Origin: Perkinsus olseni
Taxonomy: Eukaryota; Perkinsozoa; Perkinsida
DNA length: 34,335 bases
NCBI GenBank assembly: GCA_013115125.1
Contig: JABANN010000376.1
Span: 1-34,335, forward strand
Reading direction: 5' to 3'
Each line of letters opens with the position of its first letter. Positions within the stretch are counted from its first letter, which is position 1. The translations under genes were made by a program, and so were the position numbers. Positions 11,294-19,823 of this stretch are shown here, piece after piece. Below the pieces are notes generated by a model. It did no database searches. It worked only from the letters and a program-made list of their open reading frames with translations, and had not been told where the DNA came from.

Positions 11294-13327
11294 ATGTGCA
11301 GCTTCTTGGTGAGTACGTGGCTGGCCCTGAACACCTCCATGGTCAACAAGTATATGCATCGTAGAGGTCCGGACAGCAGCCTTGTGACAATATGGCAAGA
11401 CCAACTTCTTTTCCTTCACAACCTACTGTCTCTCACCGGAGCTTATATGGAGCAGCCAGTGACTTCCGGATCGGTTGCCGCCGTTTTCAATGGTGAGATC
11501 TACAACTACCCCGAACTACATGGAGGAGCTACGACTGATACTGAGAGCCTCATTCCAGCTTATCAGCATGTTGGTGAGCATTTTCCGAGACTTCTGGACG
11601 GAGAGTTCGCCTTGGCTCTGGCCGACTTGGACCGGGCCCGTCTGATCCTTAGCTCTGATGTCTTCGGAACCAAGCCATTGTATTATTCCGCAACACCCGA
11701 AGATGGCGTACATGCCGCCACATACTCGAGCGCACTGAAGTTGATGGGGTTGCCGGAGCGTAGCATTCGAAGAGTACCTCCGAACACCTACCTGGTTATA
11801 TCTCTAGAAACCTACCAAGTCGTCGGCACTCATCAGATCTATGAGTTTGATCTGAGACAGCATAAACGAAACTGCGATGATTGGCTGGCAGCTTTCACGC
11901 GGGCAGTTGCGGTGCGCGTTGGGCATTCAGCAGATCACAGACCCTTCATAGGTCTCTCTTCGGGAGTTGATTCAGGTGCCATATACCTGGCGATGGCTGT
12001 CAGTGGTCTGCCTATACGCGCATACACCATTGCGGGAGAAGAGGATATGGACGTCTTACTTGGACGGTTATCCCATCCTTTCAACAACTCGCTCGAGCGA
12101 GCAGTTGCCATCGAGTTGTCAGTAGACGACTTCGAGAAGGAACGAAAGTTCCTCACTTTGGAAGCCGAGCCGGTTGCATACGAGGGCACCAACAACTGGG
12201 CTGGCGGGAGTATCGCAGAAGACCCTGCAGCGAGCGGCTTCTCCTTCATAGGGCGTCTTGCTAGACAAAACGGCGAGCTCATTTATCTCTCCGGCACAGG
12301 CTCCGACGAGATCATCTCAGATTACGGCTTTAACGGCACCAAGTTCTTCCCTCATAGTACGTTCGGTGGCTTATTTCCCGAAGACTTGCATGATATGTTC
12401 CCTTGGGAATCTGTGTTCCTCGGCACCCAGCGCGACTACCTTATGAAGGAGGAGATTGTCGCTGGTGCTCATGGCATCGAGAGCCGCTACCCATTCCTCG
12501 ATCGCCGAGTGGTGCAAGAGTTTCTGTGGTTGGATGCATCAGCCAAAAATGCAGCATACAAGTCCTGCGTATCAGCCTTCCTCGACCATCACGCCTTTCC
12601 AAAGGAGCATGCTGGGAAACGAGGATTCGCAGCCAGCAAGCACCTACGGATACTCGGTCTGTCTAAAGTGGACCACCCAGCAAACTTGTGCTTGCAACCG
12701 CCAGGCTGCCTGCAGAGCATCGCATGGATGTCTCTGTTAAGCTCAATCACAGTGTATGCACTCAGACCTGAGGTGGGCCGCCATAAAGTTCTTAGCGTCA
12801 TTCAAGATTCCCCTGAACTTCTTCACGACAATATACCCTCTTGTCTCGTTGGCCAACTAGCTCTGTACTACTACTTGCATCAAGAAGGCTCTCTACGCAT
12901 CGATATTACACAGATCGAGCATGCAGTGGTTCAGGATATTAGCTGGGCCAGGGCAGTCAACTGTGGATGGCCAATTTTTCAGCTACTATCGTCTGGCGGG
13001 TCTAATGTTACCTACGAGGAACACGATCTGATAGACTCATTGCTGACCCTAAAGAACTCCCGCTCGAAGGCGCAGACGGTTGTGTCAATGTTGCAAGTCG
13101 CGTCCAAGGTTCGGTTTGGCGGAATCGAAGATCTGCTGCGCTGGGCACAGAAACACCATTCCGCCGTAGGAGAGCGAGCCGACAACGAGGTTGTCTTTCG
13201 CGAGTTAGCGCTGTTGAGTCGTGACAATATGCGTGCTAACTATGGTGACATATTTCTTCTCCGATCTCTTTGCATCGACGTGTGTCGTGTTAAGTCTAAG
13301 AATTACTTTCACGCAATCAGCTCGTAG
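11294..13327 (+). CDS. Glutamine-dependent asparagine synthetase-like amidotransferase with long C-terminal extension
   Basis: The single-exon product has 677 residues. The start at 11294 is set by chemistry: class II glutaminases need Cys as residue 2, and the protein begins MCSF. Other glutaminase landmarks are RRGPD (23-27) and FNGEIYNY (65-72). The ATP-pyrophosphatase half has LSSGVDSG (221-228), in place of the usual LSGGxDS, and SGTGSDE (333-339), then GIESRYPFLDRR (394-405). The likely reaction is transfer of glutamine amide nitrogen to an adenylated carboxylate, with aspartate the default substrate. From about residue 460 to the end there is a tail of roughly 215 residues that I do not recognise. 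The compact MCS-type start resembles bacterial and phage synthetases more than animal or plant ones. A degenerate copy lies at 3130-4580. Confidence 0.85.
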   Translation: MCSFLVSTWLALNTSMVNKYMHRRGPDSSLVTIWQDQLLFLHNLLSLTGAYMEQPVTSGSVAAVFNGEIYNYPELHGGATTDTESLIPAYQHVGEHFPRLLDGEFALALADLDRARLILSSDVFGTKPLYYSATPEDGVHAATYSSALKLMGLPERSIRRVPPNTYLVISLETYQVVGTHQIYEFDLRQHKRNCDDWLAAFTRAVAVRVGHSADHRPFIGLSSGVDSGAIYLAMAVSGLPIRAYTIAGEEDMDVLLGRLSHPFNNSLERAVAIELSVDDFEKERKFLTLEAEPVAYEGTNNWAGGSIAEDPAASGFSFIGRLARQNGELIYLSGTGSDEIISDYGFNGTKFFPHSTFGGLFPEDLHDMFPWESVFLGTQRDYLMKEEIVAGAHGIESRYPFLDRRVVQEFLWLDASAKNAAYKSCVSAFLDHHAFPKEHAGKRGFAASKHLRILGLSKVDHPANLCLQPPGCLQSIAWMSLLSSITVYALRPEVGRHKVLSVIQDSPELLHDNIPSCLVGQLALYYYLHQEGSLRIDITQIEHAVVQDISWARAVNCGWPIFQLLSSGGSNVTYEEHDLIDSLLTLKNSRSKAQTVVSMLQVASKVRFGGIEDLLRWAQKHHSAVGERADNEVVFRELALLSRDNMRANYGDIFLLRSLCIDVCRVKSKNYFHAISS

Positions 13328-13526
13328 GTTAGTGGAAACATATCGATAAGTCATACTACGCCAGTGACACGCAGTTTATACACACCAACAACAGGAGAAT
13401 GATCGCTCGTGTCCACTTCGGGAACTGATCGATACTCCTCTGGTATCAGGGCTTGAGGGAACGACGCTGAAACACGAAGAATGTGGATGCGACAAGTGAA
13501 GAGGAAAAGCAGCAAACTGATCGAAA

Positions 13527-15287
13527 TCACTTTTTCGGAAGCTCGGGCCTTAGCGCGGATGGCCTACCTCGGCATAGAATACGGTCACACCAACTGGGTA
13601 CACGCTTAGCTGAATATTGCTGACCTTCTGTGCCGGAAATCGTCTTGTAGGTTGGCTTAAAGCTAAGCGGCGGCTCCCAAAGGGTGCAGCACTGCGGCAC
13701 CTGACTCGAGGCGGAGAAGCGATCGAGATACACGCGAGCAATATTCTCCCCGCAGTGAGGCTCCAAGTTACGAAAGACCCATGTTGACGCGAGGCTATAC
13801 GCTCCCCAAAAACGAGGATCCCTGGTCACACCGCATGCCGGCTCACTCGTGATCCGCATACGAGCTCGTCAGTGGTCTCGTCGAAGGCGACCTCCGAACG
13901 GGCGTTCCAGTCGCCGAAAGCAAACATCACAGTCGATTCGAAACAGTGCATTGAATTCAGTCTGATGTTATCGAGGATTCTGTAGTATCTGAAAGTCATC
14001 AGAGGGTACAGCACGAGGCCGCCGCCCCGCCTCGAACGCTGCCGCCAGGCTGATGGACGAAGACGTACTGTCGGCGCCGCATTTCAGCTCCTCCTTCACC
14101 AGCGGACAGATGTACCGCAATCGCAACCAAAGAGGTGTCTCCCACATCGACACGCATCCCAGCGGCTCCTTTGTTTCCAGTGTAACCAAAGGTACCAGTT
14201 TTGCAAATAGCCTTGTCAACATATTCGATGTACCGGTGAACGTCCTTGCTAACGAAGCAAGCCAGCAAGATTCCAACAAGCTCAACGTAACCGACCAGAG
14301 TGTAGTTCAGTAGAGCACTGTCCCAAATACTAAGCCATCTGTATGTGTTATGGTTGTCCTTCCACAACACGTTCACAGGCTTCAACTCTATTGTCTCCTG
14401 GAGACTGATAAAAACTATGTCCGTGCCATCGGGTGGGTTCAGCGCCGCCGGAATCTTCTTGGGAACTTTTTGAGCGGCAACGTTCCACGTGAGCACCCAA
14501 ACTTTAAGTTCTCTCCCAGGCTTCCTGCTCGTGGCCGTTCTTGCCAGCATCTCCTCCGAAGCACGAGTGGTAATACCACCGAGCTCATTGAAGTCTATAC
14601 GAACGTCGCCATCGTTCAGCATATCTCCTCCACTAGACAAACATACCGGCTCACCGTACCTCCAAAGCCAATCAAATCGGAAGCTGTAGCGAGGCCCTGT
14701 ATACGATACACGTGCGCTGTCTGCTATGCTCTGAGCACGAAGTAACGCATTCTTGAATGGACTGGCATCGACAGATGATGCATAGAGATAGATCTCGAGC
14801 CACTCTTTCTCAGGTTCTCGGGAAGTTCTGGTAGACCAGTAAATATACAGGCCCGCCGCGTCGTAAGTGACCGAAACATTATGAGCCAGGGGGATGCATT
14901 TTGATGCTGTAGGGCCACCTACGACGGATGCCTCCTCGAAATTGTAGACTAGTAGCGCAGCTTCCTCTGGGCGCGCTCGGGAACAAATCAACAGCAACCC
15001 TGATCTTGAGTACGCGTTGGTATCTGAGCTTTTCACTTCAGCGATAGTTGCACTGAGTAAGCGTTCATTTTTTTGCACCTGGAAGTAAGATGACCAAAAG
15101 GGCTTGAACCGCCGAGCGTCACCTCTGACTCAGCCAGGGGCATCAAATACACTTCACGCCCCTCTGGCGACGTCGTCGAAAACGAAGACATGCGGGTGTC
15201 AGTTGGCGTTGGAGATGAGGTAGCGGGTGAGGTTGGGGGAAGTGGCTCCATTGATAAGCCATCGACATAGTCAGGGCATGGGTGCAT
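13527..15287 (-). CDS. Inositol polyphosphate 5-phosphatase
   Basis: This enzyme removes the 5-phosphate of inositol phosphates or phosphoinositides. Proposed exons are 15287-15123, 15078-14069, 13988-13847 and 13760-13527, with introns of 44, 80 and 86 nt that keep frame, giving 516 residues. The first and third junctions are less certain than the second. Catalytic IPPc motifs appear in order: TWNV (252-255), SLQE (280-283, metal-binding Glu), GYTGNKGA (353-360), VHLSAGE (377-383), FGDWNAR (416-422) and FKPTYK followed by KRVPSWCDRIL near the C terminus. The usual GDxNYR motif reads GDWNAR. The roughly 245 residues before the domain are unassigned. The start is the ATG just after an acceptor-like ctcagcag. 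It converges on the synthetase gene with about 200 bp between stops. Confidence 0.88.
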
Positions 15288-16488
15288 CTGCTGAGAACAT
15301 CCACCCTCCGATTGTACCCAACACGAGCTCACGGGAAAGTTGAAACAAATGACATGTCTATTTCGGCTCTCGAGCCTCCGGCACACTACAAGCCTTGGAA
15401 AGCATGCGCGGCACGGAGCACCTCTGCGGAGGTTCGGAGGAGGACTTAGTCTTCAGGACTCGTGTTAACGGTCGAGGTGCCGTCGCTCCCCTCCATCCTA
15501 TCCACTGTGGACTCAATAAATCTCTTCAACTCCTCAACATCCGACTGCGCGCAAACTTTCATGCGTGTGGAAGAGAGTCGCCATAGCGCTGATGATTAGC
15601 TCATCTAAGAGAACTTAATGTGAGTTGGATGACAATTCGCAACTCTGCGGAAGGTAATTGACCAAGTTCAAGGACATTATCAGATTCCCTTTTTCGCACG
15701 AGTAATGCCCACTTCGCGTAAGCCCAGTAGGATGGGCATGGATCTTGGCATTCTCAAAACGCGGGTCGTTCAGGGCTCATCTCACTTGATGAGCGAATAA
15801 CCCGATAACAACAACTTCCAATTCAAACTTCTCTAAAACCTCACGATTCACGAACCCTCGACTAAACCTAGAGGCCTTCGAGGTTCACTAGGAGCAGGAA
15901 AGGCCTGGGCGAAAATGCCTTGGCAAGCCCTCATGGTAGAAGGGCCGGCCCCGTGTCAGTGGCGCCAGTCGCGTCAGCAGCGCCGAATGAATTGTTACAA
16001 GCCTTAGCAACACAATGAGCAACTCACGATCATAATTGTTCGAACCTTCTAAAGTGGTTTTTCAAGGACTTCGCCGAAGTCACTTCGGTCATATCAAGAG
16101 TTTCAAGTCCAGACGCGTGTGGCTAGAATCTCCAGTACCATGCGTTCGATATGGGTGGAACTTCCACCGTGGAAGTTGCAGACTGCAACGAAGTCAGTTT
16201 CTGACTTGTAGTTCAACCGCAGCAGTTCTAGAAACTAGCCTCGCTTCGACTGCATTCCGCCTGTGCGGCGCTCCATTGAATGGGGGTGAATGGAGTCCTT
16301 TCTGTCTACTTTTTTGTGCGAATATTGCACTATGTGCAAGCGTGCAGCCCGAGGTACTGGCCCTTTGCCGCTGTAGTCAGAACTGGACTTAAAGGTCCAT
16401 CTCACGCGTAGTTTGACCGCCTGGAAGATCGCGTGATATTGTTACCTCCGCTATTGGTACTCAGTTCGGGTCATTCTAGCGATTTTGC
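15288..16488. other. Hairpin-rich intergenic region
   Basis: There is no convincing gene in this 1.2-kb stretch. It is dense in short inverted repeats with tiny loops. Examples are gctcatc/gatgagc (15775-15794), aacttccac/gtggaagtt (16159-16177), gttgca/tgcaac (16175-16189), aagtcag/ctgactt (16191-16207), ccatt/aatgg (16273-16283) and ttgcac/gtgcaa (16325-16339). The esterase gene begins 150 bp after the last of these. Upstream of it, cattctag at about 16473-16480 could serve as a splice acceptor. Confidence 0.6.
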
Positions 16489-18477
16489 ATGAGAGTCACT
16501 CGACCCCCTCTCCCCCTTTTGTTGTCTCTTGCCGTCGCTTTCCAGCCGGTACAGATCGCCAACGGTCCTATTTCAGGGGTGGTGGTAAAGAAGGATACCA
16601 CATTACAGCAGCCTATCATGCAGGATGTGGAGATCTTCTTTGGAATCCGATATGCCGAACCTCCCGTCGAAGGATTGCGATTTCGGCCTCCACAGACATA
16701 CACCTCCGGTGACTGGAATTCTACCCGGCCTATGGTTACACCTGGGAGTGCCTGCTTTCATGTTAACTCAGGCGTTGAAGGTGGTACTGGTCCTACAAGT
16801 GGTGAAGAGGATTGCCTCTTCCTCAACGTTTACCGGCCATCTACTGTAGAGAATAGCACGTCGAAACTCCCAGTCATGTTCTGGATCTATGGCGGTGGCT
16901 ACGTTAATGGCGACGCATCGTCAGTCAGTGGTACAGCATTGGCGGCAACGCATGATGTTATTGTTGTCACGGTGAACTACAGGCTGGGCCACTTGGGGTT
17001 CTTCGGTTCCCAGAGCTCTCTTTCACAAGAAGGCACAACTGGCAATTGGGGGACCTTGGATACTCAGCTAGGTCTGAAGTGGGTCCAACAGAACATCGAG
17101 GCCTTTGGTGGGGATAAGAACAGAGTCATGTTGTTCGGAGAGTCTGCCGGGGCGTTTACTGTTATGTGGCACATCGCAGCCCCGGGAAGTAAAGGCCTCT
17201 TCCACTCGGCCATTATGCAGTCTGGAACGACTTCGACTCCGTTGTTCTTCCAAAATCAGGCAGATGCTTTCAGATATTACGACTGGGTAGCGACCGAACT
17301 TGCAGGCTGTAGGGATGCCGATGATCTCGACTGCCTACGACGAGTTAATCCACAGAAGTTGTCCTTACCGGACGGCATTCGTGTGGATGCAGCCCGTGCG
17401 CCAACTTGGGGATCGCCATTATTTCCCAATATGCCTGTAGGCCCTATTGTAGACGGCACGGCCCTCCCCGATATCCCGCTCCGGGTGGTTGAGAATGGTA
17501 ACCATAATGATGTACCACTTATCATAGGCCTAAACAAGAACGAAGGGTCGTTGTTCGCCTTCATAATACCGGATATGATTCCGGATCTCGAAGTGCCACT
17601 GACAGAGCAGGACGTTCGCAAAGCCGTCAACTACTTCTTGCAGAACGAGACTGCTTCGCAGGGGTTGGAGAAGCTCTATTCTTTTGGGAGATACTCTTCT
17701 GTCTACGGCCCCGACAACGGTCCATTCGAGCAAGTCGCTTATCAAATAAGGGACGCTTTCTTCCACTGCTCCGGCCGACGCCTCGCCGATGCACTCAGGA
17801 GTAAGGCGAGGTCCCCCTCCTGGATGTACTCCTTTGACAAGTCAGACCTCTTCGGGGCTTTGAGTGAGCTCAAGCTCGGAGCATTCGTTGCGGCCTACGG
17901 GAATGTGACTCTGGATGAGCTGGGCACTTTCCACTCCGCAGAACTTCCCTTTGTATTCAAGAAGTTCGGTGAAGGTCCAGCCAACTTGTCACCCTCGGTC
18001 TCGTCAATAGTCTCGCTGTATATGGCGCATCCTCCTCGCCAGCCTGGTGACGCCTTCCATCGCATTAGCGATGCCTTCTCCTGCATGTGGTCTCATATGG
18101 CCTCCCACGGAAGTCCGACGAGTCCACAGCAACACTGCCCGGGGTTACCTGATGGAGGTATCCCTCCGTGGTTGCCTTACAACTCGAGCCTCGATGGCTC
18201 CCAGGCTCAGGGTGTCTACATGCACATCGGCGATAAGTTGAGCATGCGGCCTTGGAGATCCAACAACGTCTACCCCGATAATGAGATGCCGTCTATTGAA
18301 CAATGTCAGTGGTGGGATGAGCACCCCGTGGGGTTCCATGACCTTCGGGCTGATATTCCAATAACAACGACACCTCCCCCAACTCCCACCAGACCCGTAT
18401 CGTCAGCTCGTTGCTGGGCTGCAGGGAACGTCATTTTGATCTTGATATCGTTTGTTGTCTTGTCGCTGCTGGCATAA
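16489..18477 (+). CDS. Type-B carboxylesterase / cholinesterase-like protein, secreted or surface-anchored
   Basis: This single-exon alpha/beta-hydrolase has 662 residues. It has an N-terminal signal peptide (about residues 1-20, hydrophobic core PLPLLLSLAVAF). The family entry motif YAEPPVEGLRFRPP is at 55-68, EDCLFLNVY at 107-115 and the oxyanion-hole YGGGYVNG at 134-141. The catalytic triad can be placed as Ser219 in GESAG, Glu352 in NKNEG and His482 in FHSAELPFVF. After residue 620 comes a Thr/Pro-rich linker and then a C-terminal hydrophobic stretch (about 645-662) with nothing polar after it. That resembles a GPI-anchor signal or a tail anchor, as in membrane-bound cholinesterases. The substrate cannot be told from sequence. 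Confidence 0.92.
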   Translation: MRVTRPPLPLLLSLAVAFQPVQIANGPISGVVVKKDTTLQQPIMQDVEIFFGIRYAEPPVEGLRFRPPQTYTSGDWNSTRPMVTPGSACFHVNSGVEGGTGPTSGEEDCLFLNVYRPSTVENSTSKLPVMFWIYGGGYVNGDASSVSGTALAATHDVIVVTVNYRLGHLGFFGSQSSLSQEGTTGNWGTLDTQLGLKWVQQNIEAFGGDKNRVMLFGESAGAFTVMWHIAAPGSKGLFHSAIMQSGTTSTPLFFQNQADAFRYYDWVATELAGCRDADDLDCLRRVNPQKLSLPDGIRVDAARAPTWGSPLFPNMPVGPIVDGTALPDIPLRVVENGNHNDVPLIIGLNKNEGSLFAFIIPDMIPDLEVPLTEQDVRKAVNYFLQNETASQGLEKLYSFGRYSSVYGPDNGPFEQVAYQIRDAFFHCSGRRLADALRSKARSPSWMYSFDKSDLFGALSELKLGAFVAAYGNVTLDELGTFHSAELPFVFKKFGEGPANLSPSVSSIVSLYMAHPPRQPGDAFHRISDAFSCMWSHMASHGSPTSPQQHCPGLPDGGIPPWLPYNSSLDGSQAQGVYMHIGDKLSMRPWRSNNVYPDNEMPSIEQCQWWDEHPVGFHDLRADIPITTTPPPTPTRPVSSARCWAAGNVILILISFVVLSLLA

Positions 18478-18517
18478 GATGAGTATATAATTGCTCAGAT
18501 TCATTGTCTTTTGAAAA

Positions 18518-18562
18518 GACATGTTCAGTCGAGAAAAGACTCTTTTCTCGACTGAACATGTC
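18518..18562. repeat. 45-bp near-perfect palindrome just after the esterase gene
   Basis: The arms 18518-18539 and 18541-18562 are exact 22-bp reverse complements around a single base at 18540. The left arm begins gacatgttcagtcgagaaaa. A second palindrome, gtcttttgaaaagac at 18506-18520, overlaps its left edge. It lies 41 bp after the esterase stop, so it would be in or near the 3' UTR. It could be an mRNA 3'-end structure or a foldback element. Confidence 0.85.
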
Positions 18563-18564
18563 GG

Positions 18565-19823
18565 GATCCACTCATTCTTTTAGTGAGCTCAGCTTCTAGG
18601 AGAGTGCTGTTCTAGTTCTGCAAGTGCATACTACTGCTGCGCCACACTACAAACCCTGTATACAGCCATATAAACCCTATACGTATGTAGCTAGCTTACA
18701 GCTGGGGTCACGGATATTTTCACACGGTGTCAGGGGCCTCAAGGATAGGGGCTCAAACTTTCTCTCGCCTCCCAGAGCTGGTTTCGTTTTGTTGGTGATT
18801 CCCGCGGCGCACAGATCACGGAGAAAGTTACCTAGTGAATACGCTGGGGCAGGCAATGTGCACTGCACAATGGTATCTTCTCCGAGAACGCTCCTCGCTG
18901 CTGATTGATGTCAACGGCGCCCGACGCGGATTCCACCGAGACAATGGCTTGTGTCATTACAATTACGCTAATGATCTGATGCAAGCCACCTTCCGCGGAT
19001 CACCCCTTGGTGAGATTCCTTCTTGTCTGGCGGTCCGCCCGTGGCGAGTGTGTCTGTACATGCATGTGTCTCAGTCGTTGCCAGAGCGGAGCTGCCTCGA
19101 TTGCAGCTCCCTGCCTAGCTACACCAGGCCGACTCGACCTGGCCGAATCTTGGTTATCAATCCTCACTGTATTGCGTCACGAGGCGCAAGAAGTTCCCTA
19201 CTGGACGATAAGGACAAGAGCGAGCTCAAAAACAACCTGGTTCCATCTCTGAGTGATCTGGTCGATGCAACTCCTTATAAGGTGAGCCTAGCTGCTCCCC
19301 TGACAACTTATTACCTGCCCCATATCAATCTGAGAGCCCAAGCGTCTCATCCAAGAGACGAAGCTTGGTAGGATCCCAACCTGAAAAAAAAGCTACGTCA
19401 TTCTGAGCTCCAAGGTCGAGCTATGCTGGCTCACCTCCCCTCCAAGAAGGGCTCCTCGAGTCGAGGACCTCGACACAGCAACAACCGCTTCAGTTGTAGG
19501 AGCTCCGCGAGGACCCGTTCAAAGCCAACGTTCAGTATGGCATACTAATCGCAACAACCAAACGTCGCAGCACATTGGGAAGCAATTCACTGAGTTCTAC
19601 CTGATATTAGCGAGGCTTCTGTAGCACCTGGCCCGGGTTGGCCGGACACGCGGCACTTCGCCGCGGACTCGGACGGAATGCGTCGTCGGCATAGTAGGAT
19701 AACGGTCGCATAAGATTCACCTTATACCGGCTGAATGCATCGAACTCGGTATCACAGAAGAAGGTGGAAACACAACGTATTATACAACAACTATCATCGG
19801 GAACCAATAATACGATATAGTGG
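18565..19823. other. Intergenic stretch with one coding-like fragment
   Basis: The only coding-looking part is on the plus strand at about 18880-19010 (LLIDVNGARRGFHRDNGLCH). It is followed by a donor-like gtgag (19010) and acceptor-like tctcag (19074), and by a second open stretch to about 19270 ending at another gtgag. I recognise no family, and the spliced reading soon meets a stop. It may be a gene remnant. Short palindromes recur: cgtctc/gagacg near 19345-19361, tcctcga/tcgagga at 19453-19467 and gtcgagg/cctcgac at 19460-19474. Confidence 0.4.
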
